Positions 47,098 through 59,552 of a stretch of 64,000 nt of DNA are shown here, one piece after another (the first letter of the stretch is position 1; each line of letters begins with the position of its first letter). Source of the stretch: Diadema setosum (taxonomy: Eukaryota; Echinodermata; Echinoidea; Diadematoida; Diadematidae). A program made the position numbers and the translations under genes. The stretch covers positions 32,029,759 to 32,093,758 of the forward strand of contig CM067072.1 of the NCBI GenBank assembly GCA_033980235.1, given 5' to 3'. Under the pieces are notes generated by a model. The model was not told where the DNA came from. It searched no databases and worked only from the letters and a program-made list of their open reading frames with translations.

Positions 47098-47877
47098 TAT
47101 ATATGCCACGGTATACATGGATAGACATATTGGACCTTTTGATTGACACGAAAGGACTATAAAGTCATTGTTTGACAATTATCAATCATCCTATCAAGAT
47201 GGGAACATAATGGTCATGGTCCACAATATGAATTTTCAAGGGGAGTTTATACAGGTGACACAAGAAAGATGACTATGTAGAGGCTATTTTGAGTAAATCT
47301 TCAACGTGAAATACATTCTTAGCAATTTGATCATTTTGGAACTGCTTAAAAACAAAATGTCACCAATGAACATTTGCATAGTAAGTGATATAATGTATAA
47401 AATGATCCATCAAAATAAAATTGAGGAATCTAAAGACAAATTTAAGATATTTCGTATTCATACATTGTATAGCATTAGTGTGCAACTAGCTCATATATTA
47501 GCTTTTGTAAGCCTTTGGGAAAATCACAATCTGATACCTTGTCTTACTTTTCCATTTTTCATTTCATTTCATTTATGAATTTCCACACACATCACATTCG
47601 TAGCATACATCTAGAAGTCAATGAATAGTAACAAAGATTAAAAGTTCAGTGTATACAGACTTTAAATGATATTTCATTACACAGAAAGTGTTTGAATCAG
47701 TGTACAGTACGTCATATTCATATTTGATATTTAAAATTATGTGCGGGGTAACCAACAGATAAACAGATGCTTGAGGAGTAGGTACTTAGAAAAAAAAAAA
47801 AGATCAAACCCAATCAGTCACTTACACATGCACACAGCACTCGCACGCAAGTGCACCTAAACAAGCATGCGTGCACA

Positions 47878-47928
<51 letters not shown>

Positions 47929-48010
47929 CAAAGAGAAAACAAAGTAGAAACAAAACACCATCCACTTCCGTCATAGAGGCAGCCTTGAAAATCATTTGTG
48001 TCATTTGTGT
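47098..48010. other. non-coding stretch with (AC)n
   Basis: No gene seen. A (CA)n microsatellite lies at 47879-47927; the 60-79 codon frames across it are artefacts. Confidence 0.55.
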
Positions 48011-48340
48011 ATTACAAAACGAACAAAAAGTGGCACCCATTGATTTTACGTGAGGACTCAAAAGAGGTAAAACAGGTCAACCAAGTCAATCTTATTTTGA
48101 GTTTGTCATATTTTCGGAAAGGGCTGTTCTCATTCTACATTGTTCAAAAGTTTTGGATAATAAAATGAATGGGAAAGAGTGTTTGTAGCAGTTTTTTTCT
48201 GCAGCCTTTTTTCAGAGTAGTGAGATCAGGTACGTCTTAAAGACCCTTTTCATTTCTTGAAAACCCTTTCACGATCTTTACTTTTAGTCCTGATAACTTT
48301 TAAAAGGATGATGCCACTGCTTTGTTATGACATTAAACTT
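48011..48340 (+). mobile_element. R1 element, 5' part
   Basis: Begins 'tacaaaacgaacaaaaagt' and follows R1 to 'gatgccactgctttg', where it breaks off into 'ttatgacattaaac'. The break corresponds to a deletion relative to the second duplication copy, where the R1 right half is retained at 53977-54413. Confidence 0.7.
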
Positions 48341-49210
48341 TGGTATTTTGTAAAGATTGGGAACGAGAGTTTTCATGTTTTAGTTAAACCGACAGCCGAG
48401 TAATGAAATCTGCATTTCTCAAAAAAAAAAAAAAAGAAGAAGAAAAAGAAGAAAGAGATGATAATTGGTCAAATTTTTGTCGAAATGCTTCTTACATTAG
48501 AATGACACATGTAAAAAAAATAACATTTTTCAATCGTTAGCAATGTTAAAGTTAATTTGATTTTCCGTATAATATAAAAAAAGAGGGCTGCTCCGTCCGG
48601 AGAGACAGTTGCAATAACCACTCATTGCTGCCTACTTGAGGTCCCTCGTTTCAGCAAGCACATTATGGAAATGCTCGCAAAGGCTGCAGGATGAGTCGAC
48701 CACTTGACCGCTCTGCGATGTTGATGGTTGTAAGTCTTGTGTCATCAGCAACACTCAGTCTCTCTATTTATCCTCTACGTTACTTTCAATGAACTCGACT
48801 GATCACGATTACAAAGACAACGTACGGAAAAACAAACTTATTTCACATTTATTCAGCTACTAAAGCATTGTACACTTACTCACACACGACTCGGTGGGGA
48901 GACAATTCAGCAGAAAGTTTCAGCCACAAATATTTCTAAACAAACTTTTGATACTTCATTTGATTCAGCTATTTGAGCATTACGTACTTATTTACACACG
49001 TCTCGGTGTGGAGACAATGACGCAGACAGATTCAGCCAAAAAAAAAAAAAAAATAGGATTGAAATGTGCGTAATCCATCCTACCAGAGGTTTTGGCCCTG
49101 ATAGCATTTTATACCTGTATTATTACAAACATAGTTATTAACTGTCACCATTTACACCATGATTTTGTTAATCTATTTCTGTACTGGATTAAGTTACCCC
49201 TTTAAACTCA

Positions 49211-49541
49211 AAGGGACTGTACAGTATTAGTTGAGGTGAGGATTCAGCTTGTATCATTTTGCGAGATATTTAGAAACCACTCTATGAAATGTTTTATAGC
49301 ATACAATTCTGAGGGGAATCAAAAGTTTATTTGAGGAAAATCGGTTTTGAAATGACTGAGATATCTAAAAACAAGGTAAAACAAAGAGAGTAGGATCGCT
49401 TTTTGGGGGGATATTTCTGCCATTTCCAGACCAAGTTTTATCAATCAAACCTGAAAGTGAAGAGGTTTCTCATTATTTCACAAAAAAAGAGAAAGAGTTA
49501 TAAACCTGACATTAGGTCTCGACCAAAATTATACGATCCCT
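49211..49541. mobile_element. MITE-F copy in duplication copy 1
   Basis: Termini GGGACTGTACAGTATTAGTT and CTCGACCAAAATTATACGATCCC-like (split here as CTCGACCAAAATTATACG then ATCCC) are imperfect inverted repeats. Orthologous to 55245-56048, where a second MITE is inserted. Confidence 0.65.
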
Positions 49542-49930
49542 ACAAGGGTATTATTGACATACATAATTAGTAATCAACACCATGTGTTGTTGTTGTTTTT
49601 TTGGCCCTAAAACAAATCACACTGGCTAATAAAAGATGATTTTCTAAAAAGCTTGCCTTATGGACCACCTGTATACACATGAGGTTAACGATCGTGTCAA
49701 AAGTCTGTAAGACAATAATTATTATTATACCTAGTAATGTCAGTACCCTTTGCGTAAACATAACTCCGCATCTCTTCACGAGAGCAAATGATTAAAACAA
49801 TGAACATCAATACAAGCAAACCGTCTTAAAGGACCAGATGAAATACTTTTCTAACGTTTAAACTTTTAAAGTACATAACACATTACATGCACAATCAGGA
49901 TAAACTAGAATTATCACTGAAGGTGATTAA

Positions 49931-51225
49931 TACCCCGCCCTTAGTGTTGCTTTATAGTATGTGATGTCATGAGGGCAATGACGTTAATACCAAGTTTGTG
50001 CATTTCTCGAATTGGAAACAGAATAATTTTAGTTTACTGCACAATTACAGAGTTGACACTGAGTATAAAACTTACAGCAAATGGAAACATGCTTTTCCCC
50101 CAGCATCACTACACTTAAAGACCATCGTACACACCAAATTGACCTTCATAGCTTGAAGGGTTTATTTTCCTTAAACTAAAACATTGGTGTCTTGCAAAAC
50201 TACACTTCTAGATCATGATACATACTAAATTTGACTTTAATTGCTTGAATGATAGAAAAGTTATTCGATCTGCAAGGTTTTGGTAAAATTATGGTTACCA
50301 TGGCAATGGTTTGTGTGATAACCACAAAAATAATGTGTTCCACATCTATACCTCAGGGCCATGATGTCTACCAAATTTGGTTACAATTGCTTGAAAACTG
50401 TGGAAGAAGTTCACTCCACAGGATTAAAAAAAAAAACACGCGGTTACCATGGCAAAGCATTGTCCGATACAAATACAAAGGACACTTTGCAAAAGAACAC
50501 TTAAAAAGCATCATACACACCAAATTTCACCTTCATAGATTAAATGGTTCAATTTGATACAAAAATGAGTGGTTACCATGGCAACACATTTTTCTTCTAT
50601 TAACACATTGGTGCCTTGCATAACTACACCTCCCGATCATCATACATACTAAATTTGACCTTAATTGCTTGAATGATGTTGAAGTTATTCAATCCTCAAG
50701 GTTTTGGTAAAATTATGGTTACCATGGCAACGCTTTGTCCGACAAACACAAAAATTATGTGTTCCACATCTATGCGTCAAGGCCATAATGCCTACCAAAT
50801 TTGATTTCAATTGCTTCAAAACTGTTGAAGTTGTTCACTCCACAAGATTTCGAAGAAAACATGCGGTTACCATGGCAACGCTTTGTCAAGTACAAACACA
50901 AAGAGTGTCTTGCATAACTACACCTATAGATCATCATAGATGCCAATTTTGAAATTGATTGCCTAAATACTATGAAAGTTATCCAGTCCACAAGGTTTTG
51001 GTAAAATTATGGTTACCATGGCAACGCATTGTCCGACAAACACAAAAAAAACGTCTTGCACGTTTATACCTCAATATCATAATTTACCCTAAGTTTCATT
51101 TAAATTGCTTCAAAACTGTAGGAGTTCGCGACGCAAGATTTTGCAACACACCGACCGACCGACCGCAGGACCAACATCACGGTGATTCCTATATACCCCA
51201 TTCACATCTATGTGTGGCGGGGGTA
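49931..51225 (-). mobile_element. pearl/HINE-like element with ~145-bp core repeats
   Basis: Read on the minus strand: head TACCCCCGCC with a following GGGGTATATA that can pair, then a (CGGT)n tract near 51155, then about six core units spaced 126-153 bp and marked by GGTTACCATGGCAACG on the plus strand (50292, 50445, 50571, 50716, 50865, 51011). It ends at TACCCCGCCC on the plus strand. Duplication copy 2 has no such sequence at the equivalent site (about 56395), so it is an insertion after the duplication or a loss in copy 2. Confidence 0.75.
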
Positions 51226-53248
51226 TAATAAACTGTGACCCCAACCTGTGACCGTTTCGTTATTTAAAGAATTCACACTGATGAGTTTCTTTGCTGAAGT
51301 AAAAATGTTTTTCAATCGTTCTTTCACGGCAATATTGTTACAGTATTACATTTAATAGGGAATAACACGAACTTCACTCCCAATGAAATGTGTAAATGTT
51401 TATAAAAACCCAGTCATATTTGAATAAATTCGAGTGTTGTAATCGTTATGTATCATACGATGACTTGTTTTTATCGACTTTTCAAACATATGTCAGGGCT
51501 CGATATCAACATCGTCTCTGAAACTTGAGTATTTAAATTTGCAATTTTTGGTGCCCCCACCCCCCCCCCCCCAAAAAAAAATAAATAAATGTAAAAATAT
51601 TATATGTATGGGTCTTAATTTGGTGGCTCACAATCAGTTCTTTGTGACCCCGGATCATCGGACCACCGCAATCACTGGCAATACATTCAAATACATTTAG
51701 CATACATTTTTTTTTCTCATAAAGATATGATAAGGAAGCCTAAAGTAAGTTTGCGAACATCTAGCATTGACAATTGAGAGGTGGGTCAGCACGTACTCAT
51801 CCAACAGTGCGAGGAATCTGTGACAAATACAAGCTATCAATTCTTTTTCACGCAAAGTACATAAACCTCGCTCAAAAAGATCTAGGGCGCTAAGTTTGGA
51901 GCCAGACATAGTGTCTACATGAGTTAATATGCAATATTTTTCAACTCATGCAATCCCGCAGGTCTGCTGCAAAGTTAGACTAGCGTTAATGTTCATTCAT
52001 AATAAACATACATACATAAAAGAACATGCAGCCCAAGAGGTGAGGCTGTAGTTAAAAAACTCTCTCTTGCACACTAAGTATATTTCTTGTTTTGTTTAAT
52101 GAATTTTCTCAATTCAAGCATTTTTTTTTTGGTAACATTATCCTTCATGTTTCCTCAGAGTCAAACAATCTCCATATTCTGAACACAAAACAGAATCAGA
52201 ATAACGCATGTATTGCCACTGCAAGAAAACTTAATACAATGCAATATTTGCCTAAATGCAACCTTCAATGAGCACACAGGACGATTTTTTTTTTTTTTTT
52301 GCAATCTATACATTAGGACAATTCTTTGCATAAAATAGGGAGGTTACAAATTTCATAGATTGTAAGAAAGGCGAGTCTTAAACTACGGTTTCGAAACAGT
52401 ATATACGTTTAAGGGTTACAATAAGACTATGCAATCGTTTATTCTTCAATAATTATATCCTACAACAAAAGGACACCCTTCATGTAATATAAAGTTTACA
52501 GGTATTTGCGTACTATATAATTATAGTTTATACTAAGTAGAAACATTCTAGAAAACCACACCATTTTATACTTGGCTAACAAAGAGTATAATTATTTCGA
52601 ACTGCTTTAAAAGGTTTACTGGTAAAATGATGGGATATCAGCATTGTTGTGCATAAACCCTGACTGCAGCCTACAGGGGCATGGTGGAAGGACCAGCACC
52701 TAATATTGCAGTGCGCACTATCCCATGACACGTCTAATTTTCAGCAGGTTGTTTCAGCCTTCAACACTAAGTTTATAGATATGCAAAATAATACAATTAT
52801 TACATCAAACACTAACATCGTCATGAAAAAAGAAAATGATCATAATACCAATAAGAATCTCCTCTCTGAGAAAGGGTATCCCAGTTGAGATGTCCATTGC
52901 ACATTCAATACTACACTCCTCGCCGAGAGCTGGGGCCACGGATCGTCGTCAGGATGACGTCATTACCTGAGGTCCCGTTTCATTCCGCTTTCGATCTGAT
53001 TGGAGGGGACGGGGTGTCTGAGAGAGGTTGATAAAAACGGCTCACGCTTTGTTTGTCATTGTTTATAATTATAATTGTATCCTTTAAAATGTACTGTTCT
53101 TGTTCACCAGGGCCCTAGCTCTTTGAAAATATAATCGACAAAATTTTCGTATTTCTTTTCTATAGTGTACTTCGATGTACTTCTATACCAGGATATTCAA
53201 TACCCAGCTTTAACATGACATTGAATTTCCACTTCAAGTCTCCTTACG

Positions 53249-53396
53249 TTATCCTTCTAGATGAACAATATCGAAATGAGGAAGTTTGCTGCCATCTCCT
53301 GACGAGTCGCGAATGGTAATCTGAGATGATCTGCTGATGGAGGAGCTTGAGTTGTCGAGCCACATTAATTCTGGCAAAAAGATTCGCATGTTTCGA
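53249..53396 (-). CDS. candidate terminal exon, copy 1 (unknown protein)
   Basis: A 148-bp minus-strand block bounded by an AG ('gtgcatag|T') and a stop codon TAA. One base completes a codon and 48 codons follow: RNMRIFLPELMWLDNSSSSI, then SRSSQITIRDSSGDGSKLPH, then FDIVHLEG. In the duplicated counterpart (58480-58627) the only difference is CTA against TTA, both Leu, while the bases just outside differ normally: upstream 'gtgcatag' against 'atgacatag', and downstream of the stop. That pattern suggests selection on an exon. The product is not recognised, and the upstream exon it joins is unknown. Confidence 0.5.
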
Positions 53397-53976
53397 CTAT
53401 GCACATTGACAATGGTCATCAAATTTCTGTGAAAAGTGTCACAATAAAATTTTAACGATGTTTTCTTGCTTTGATCTCATCGTGCATCACCGACAGCTAG
53501 CCTGGAGTTAAATAAGGCGCTTTGAGATATTAAAAAACTACATGAGCAGAATATAATAACTCTCTTAAATAAAAAAAAAAAAAAGTGCATGTGCAGTTGT
53601 AGTATACACAAGAAAATTATCGCTTAGTTAATTTCATTTGTAAAATGCAAGTACTTTACGAGAGAAAGCAAGTATTTTGGAAGGTTGGTTGTAATTTGTA
53701 ATCTATTATTTCCCATTCTTCGCACATTGTTTCATAATTAACATGGACATGCTGATGGACAGTATTGGCAGACGACGTGAATGTCTTACCATTAAGCGTT
53801 ACATGCGCCTCCATAAGCTTCCACTTCAGTAATTACTAATTTTGTGACACGCAATATTTGTCGTGATTTTAGGTTTGCTACTCCCCATTGTCGATTTTCC
53901 AAGGCAGTTAGGTCTGAAAAGGCACCTCAGGAAAATAAAACCGAAATAAGGTAAACGGTTCTTTTGTCAGTAACGA

Positions 53977-54413
53977 TCTTTCACGCTCTTCACTTTTAGT
54001 CCTGATAACTTTTGAAAGGATGATGCTAGTGCTTTGGAAGTTGGTATTAATCACAGAAAATGTGTTCAATTTCAGCTTAATCTGATAATCCCTCCATTGT
54101 TGTTGCTCCGGTGGTTTACATCTTATTTTATTTTATTTTATTTTTTATTGTTGGTCCCATTCATCGCACAGCTAGGGCGGTTTGGTAAAGATCAAGCGCT
54201 TGAATAAATCATGTACTTCAGAGCCTCTTTTCTCAGTTCACACTTTTCCAGAGTGTGTGCTTTCTTTCCAGTATATAGATAGGTTATGAGAACCGATTTC
54301 AATGGAGTTATACATCATTTCATATCTTATAGTCTGCTCTTTCAGAATCTGCCTTACACTAACAATTCATAGCTGACGACTTTCTGTTGGTTTTGTGATG
54401 CAGGACCACATTT
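53977..54413 (+). mobile_element. R1 element, 3' half
   Basis: From 'cttcacttttagtcctgata' to a degenerate right end 'ggttttgtgatgcaggacca'. The left half is missing because the duplication junction cuts the element. Confidence 0.75.
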
Positions 54414-55244
54414 GTAATGACATCAAACTTTACGTGATGTTTGAATTAAACCGACTCCTGAGTAATGAAATCTGCATTCTCCAAAAAAAAAAAAAAAAGA
54501 GATGATAATGGGTCAAATTTTCTTCGAAATGCTTCTTACATTAGAATGACACACATATATATATTTTTTTAATTGTTAGTAATAATTTGATTTTCCGTAT
54601 AAGATAAAAAAAAGAGTGCTGGTCCGTCCAGACAGACAGATGCAATGATCATTTATTGCTGCCTACTTGAGGTCCCTCGTTGCAGCAAGCTCAGTAGAAA
54701 ATGATCGCAAAGGCTGCTGGGTGAGTCGACCACTTGACCACACATTGATGGTTGTAAGTCTCGTGTCATCAGCAACACTCGGTCTCTCTATTTATCCTCT
54801 ACCGTGTCTACGTTACTTTCAATGAACTCGACTGATCACGATTACAAAGACAACGTACGGGAAAACAAACACAATTCATATTTATTCAGCTATTAAGGCA
54901 TTGTGCACTTACTCACACACGGTATGGGTGTGGAGACAATTCAACAAACAGTTTCAGCCAAAAATATTTCTAAACAAACTTTTGATACTTCATTTGATTC
55001 AGCTTTAAGCATTGCGTACTTATTTACACATGTATCGGTGTGGAGACAATGACGGAAACAGTTTTAGCCGAAAAATATTTTTAGGTTTACAATGTGCGCA
55101 ATCCATCCTACCAGAGGTTATGGCCCTGATAGCATTTTTATACCTGTATTGTATTATTAAAAACATGTCTATTAACTTCCACCATTTTCATCATATCTTA
55201 ATCTACTTCTGTACTGGATTGAGCCATCCCTTTAAACTCTTAAA

Positions 55245-56048
55245 GGGACTGTACAGTACTGGTTGAGGTAAGGATTTAGCTTGCAACATTTTGCGAGATA
55301 TTCAGAAATCACTCTATGAAATGTTTTAGAGCATTCAATTCCCCGGAAAACTATTTTAAAGTTTATTTGATGAAAATCGGTTTTGAAATGACCGAGATAT
55401 CCAGAAACAAGGTAAACAAAGAGATCCTAAAAAAAAAAATTGTAACAGAATCGTTTTTGTTGTTGTTGTTGTTGTTGTTGATATTCCAGCCATTTCAAGA
55501 CCAATTTTCATCAACTTAAAGGTATTAGCCCACATTTGTAAACCTGCAGCAATTGGTCTCATAGTAGCATGGAGTTTGGGTATGATTGCAGTAACACCTG
55601 TGCAAAATTTCGTTCCAATTAGTCCATTTCTTTCATAAAAATAAATGAAAATGCACCGTAATCCGTATGCATGCGTATAACGCTCGCTAGGTCCGGTCCA
55701 CACATGTTACATGTACAATGTACGTAGCTATAGCCCGCGCTCGTAATTCGATTTTGAGTCGGGTTGACCCGGTTTGAAAATTGATTTTCAAACGATAATT
55801 TTCTCTCTTTTATCGAATTGTATAGACAAAGAGCGACAGGTGAGGTATGTTACTGTTATAACTTGTACTTTAAGTCATATTGGACCTGTTTTATGCAGTT
55901 TTGATTTTCGTGGGTTTGCAAATGTGGGCTAGTACCTTTAACGTTGAATCCTTGAAGTTACATGCTCTTTTATATTTCATAATGAGGTTTCTCATAATTT
56001 CACCAAAAAATGTTACAATCCTGGTCTCGACCAAAACTATTCGATCCC
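55245..56048. mobile_element. MITE-F copy in duplication copy 2, interrupted
   Basis: Same ends as 49211-49541 ('gggactgtacagtactggtt' and 'ctcgaccaaaactattcgat'). The interior is split by a 418-bp TTAA element at 55520-55937, a clear nested insertion. Confidence 0.7.
55520..55937. mobile_element. 418-bp MITE with TTAA target duplication
   Basis: TTAA at 55516-55519 and 55938-55941 flank the inverted termini AGGTATTAGCCCACATTTGT and ACAAATGTGGGCTA-type reverse complement (AAATGTGGGCTAGTACCT). Copy 1 of the duplication lacks the element. TTAA duplication again suggests piggyBac-type mobilisation. Confidence 0.85.
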
Positions 56049-58479
56049 TTCAAGAGTATTATTGATATACATAATTAGTAATCAACACCATTTTTTGTCC
56101 CTAAGACTAATCAAACTGGCTAATCAAAGATAGTTTACTAAAAAGATTGTCTTGTGGACCACCTGTATAAACATCAAGTTAACGATCGTGTCAAACCTCT
56201 GTAAGACATTTTATTAATATACCTAGTAATGTCAGTAACCTTGGCGTAAACAGAACTCCGCGTCTCTTCACGAGAGTTAATGATTAAAACAATGAACATC
56301 AATACAAGCAAACCGTCTTAAAGGACCAGATGAAACACTCCTCAATTTTTAAGGTGCATAACACATTACATGTACAAATCAGGATAAAGAAACTGTGACC
56401 CCAACCTGTGACCGTTTCGTTATTTAAAGAATTCACACTGATGAGATCTTTGCTGAAGTAAAAATGTTTTTTTTTTTTCAATCGTTCTTTCACGACAACA
56501 TTGTTACAATATTACATTTCATAGGGCATAATACGAACTTCACTAGCAATGAAATGTGTAAAATTAAATGTTTATAAAAACCAGACATTGTATACTTGAA
56601 TGAATTCGAGTGTTGTTATCGTAATGTATCATACGATGACTTGCTTTATCGATCTTTAATGCACACGTCAGGGCTCGATATAAACATTTCCTCTGCCACT
56701 TGAATCTTTCAACTTGAAATTTTTGGTGGCCCGAAAAAAGAAAATGTAGTGACCCGAAATAAGAGGATATATGGAATTTCGTTTCGAATTTTGCTGCCCG
56801 ATCGACTCACCAGAGTCACCGTAAATGGAGTTTTTGGATATTAATTTGGTGGCTCAAAATCAGTTTTATGGAGCCGGATCACCGGGCCACCGCAATACAA
56901 TCAAATACACGTATGCATACAATTATTTCATACATATAAGGAAGCCTAAAGTAAGTTTGCGAATATCTACAGTAGCATTGGCCTTTGAGATGTGGATCAG
57001 CACGCACTCATCCAATAGTGCGAGGAGTCGGTGAGAAATACATGCTATCGATTCGGCCTCACGCAAATTACATAAACCTCGCTCAAAAAGGCTCTAGGGC
57101 GCTAAGCTTGGAGCCAGACAGCAGTGTCTACATGAGTAAATATGCAATATTTTTCAACTCACGCAATCCCGCAGGTCTGCTGCGAACTTAGACTAGCGTT
57201 AGCATTCATTTATAATAAACATACATACACAAAAGAACATGCAGCCCAAGAGGTGAGGCTGTAGTTAAAAACTGTCTCTTGCACAATAAGTGTATTTCTT
57301 GTTTTGTTTATTGAATTTTCTCAATTCAAGCATTTTTATTTTTACATTATCCTTCATGTTTCTTCGGAGTCAAACAATCTTCATATTCTGAACACAAAAC
57401 AGAATCAGAATAACGCATGTATTGCCACTGCAAGAAAACTTAATCCAATGCAATATTTGCCTAAATGCAACCTTCAATGAGCACACAGGACGATTTTTTT
57501 TTTTTTTGCAATCTACACATTAGGACAATTCTTTACATATATGAAGGTTACAAATTTCATAGACTGTAAGAAAGGCGAGTCTTAAACTACGGTTTCGAAA
57601 CAGTATATACGTTTAATGGTTACAATAAGACTATGCAATCGTTTTTTCTTCAATAATTATATCCTACGACAAAAGGACACCCTTCATGTACAATGTAATA
57701 TAAAGTTTACAGGTATTTGCGTACTATATATCGTTTATACTAAGTAGAAACATTCTACAAAACCACACCATTTTATACTTGGCTAACAAAGAATATATTT
57801 CGAACTGTTTTAAAAGGCTTACTGGTAAAATGATGGGATATCAGCATTTTTGTACATAAACCCTGACTGCAGCCTATAGGGGCATGGTGGAAGGACCAGC
57901 ACCTAATATTGCAGTGCGCACTATCCCATGACACGACTAATTTTCAGCAGGTTGTTTCAGCCTTCAACACTTTATAGATAAATAATACAATTATTAGCAA
58001 AATAATACAATTATTACATCAAACACTAAGATAGTCATGAAAAAATAAAATGATCATAATACCAATAAGAATCTCCTCTCTGAGAAAGGGTATCCCAGTT
58101 GAGATGTCCATTGCACATTCAACACTACACTGCTCGCCGAGAGCTGGGGCCACGGATCGTCGTCAGTATGACGTCATTACCTGTGGCCCCGATTCATTCC
58201 GCTTTCGCTCTGATTTTTTTTTTTTTTTTTTGGGGGGGGGGGGGACGGGGTGTCTGAGAGAGGTTGATTAAAACGGCTCACGCTTTGTTTGTCATTCTTT
58301 TTATTTATAATCATAATTGTATCCTTTATAATGTACTGTTCTTGTTCAACAGGGCCCTAGCTCTTTGAAAATAAATAATCGACAGAATTTTCGTATTTCT
58401 TTTCCAGTGTACTTCGATGTACTTCTATATACCAGGATATTCAATACCCAGTTGAATTTCCACTTCAAGGCTCCTTGCG

Positions 58480-58627
58480 TTATCCTTCTAAATGAACAAT
58501 ATCGAAATGAGGAAGTTTGCTGCCATCTCCTGACGAGTCGCGAATGGTAATCTGAGATGATCTGCTGATGGAGGAGCTTGAGTTGTCGAGCCACATTAAT
58601 TCTGGCAAAAAGATTCGCATGTTTCGA
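58480..58627 (-). CDS. candidate terminal exon, copy 2 (unknown protein)
   Basis: The duplicate of 53249-53396, with the same 148 bp, the same frame and the same TAA stop, and one synonymous difference. The acceptor reads 'atgacatag|T'. It needs an upstream donor in phase 2. The phosphatase exon ending at 62928 has that phase, so an alternative 3' end of the phosphatase transcript is formally possible, but it would cut the phosphatase domain just before its signature loop. It lies 850 bp downstream of the phosphatase stop codon on the same strand. An independent gene with exons elsewhere is equally possible. Confidence 0.5.
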
Positions 58628-58854
58628 CTATGTCATATTGACAATGGTCATCAAATCTTCCTCCAGGACTTCCTATTCATTTTGTGGTACAAAGAAAACA
58701 CCGAACTAAGATATTGTACCAACTTGTCATACTTTTTTATTGCACGGAAACAGCTAAGTAACATCGGCATTTTGCTGCCTAGGAACGATATTTTTGGCTC
58801 GCTTTCAGAAACGATCAAGCATGGGAGTAACAAAAAACATCAACAAACAAACTG

Positions 58855-59477
58855 GTGATCATTGACATTAAGGTCTTGACTGAAACTAATGAGTTCACGA
58901 GTCGAGTTTTTTTTTTTTTATTGCAACTGATTAAAAAATTGCCCTATATCGATGTAAATAAGCACAAATTGTTCAGTGTTTGCGTAGGAGCCATCATGGG
59001 AAAAAAAAAAATCATGGGTATACAATTGGACACAAACCAAGGATCTCCTGACCACTAGACAGGCGTCGTATCCACTAGACTACCGAGTTTTCGCCCGACA
59101 GACAGTACCATGGTTCTTATCATTGGTATAAGAGTGAGTACTGCGTTTTCTTTTACATTAATGAATGCGTCTAGTTGTTGTGGTTGTTGTTGCTTTTTGT
59201 CTTGGTACCTGCCTTGATATCGCAAATTCATGCTTCTTCTTGCAAGTCAACACTTTAAAATGTCCCCAATCTCCTTCGTGCATAACTCCACAATTATTCT
59301 GTATTATTTTATAATGAACGACAAACGGGCTAAGATAACAAACCCTTGTTCAGGAGGAGCAAATTAACCAAAGTGAAAAACAAAAACAAAAACAAAATTG
59401 ATGAGAGATGGATGTTCTAGGGTTTTCAGGCGCGTGTTTGTTTTCCTGAATGTGTCATAGACTTTCAAGACGAAGGT
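58855..59477 (-). other. 3' flank of the phosphatase gene
   Basis: Presumed 3' untranslated and downstream region. It contains a T-run (58908-58919), the tRNA-like sequence and (GTT)n near 59176. No polyadenylation signal could be assigned with confidence. Confidence 0.4.
59028..59082 (-). repeat. tRNA-like sequence, probably SINE head or pseudo-tRNA
   Basis: On the minus strand TAGTCTAGTGG (59072-59082) fits the pol III A box exactly, and GGTTTGTGTCC (59028-59038) is a degenerate B box at tRNA-like spacing. TTGG-TTTGTGT-CCAA forms a T-arm. The acceptor stem does not pair and the anticodon loop is irregular, so a working tRNA is unlikely. Confidence 0.45.
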
Positions 59478-59552
59478 TTACATGAAGTTGGCATAGGTTT
59501 GCACAGAATCTCTGTAGGCCTCGACGACATCGAAACAGAATTCGTAGCGTTC
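59478..59552 (-). CDS. receptor-type protein tyrosine phosphatase, last exon
   Basis: Phase 0 acceptor 'ttttctttccag|GAA', then 24 codons ending in TAA: ERYEFCFDVVEAYRDSVQTY, ANFM. PTPRA/PTPRE D2 domains end [24 protein letters not shown] (cited in parts: [20 protein letters not shown]), so this is the extreme C-terminus of a PTPRA-like receptor phosphatase with no tail beyond it. It follows directly on the exon at 61786-61921 (…VVDSL-ERYEF). The exon lies inside copy 2 of the tandem duplication, and copy 1 has a deletion at the corresponding place. Confidence 0.9.
   Translation of the reverse strand, partial: ERYEFCFDVVEAYRDSVQTYANFM

Larger units (their letters stand above)
48267..53975 (+). 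repeat. tandem segmental duplication, copy 1
   Basis: Aligns collinearly with 53976-61103 at roughly 90 percent identity by eye, for example around 48600 with 54625, 51780 with 56990 and 53760 with 60890. Differences are an R1 right-half deletion near 48335, an extra pearl-like insertion (49931-51225), and absence of 1.9 kb at about 53429 that in copy 2 (58655-60545) carries the last phosphatase exon. The duplication junction lies inside an R1 element ('gtcagtaacgatc|tttcacgctcttcac'). Confidence 0.85.

Noticed and set aside
47822..48061. Val/Cys and Thr/His repeat frames
   Set aside because: Translation of a CA/GT microsatellite.
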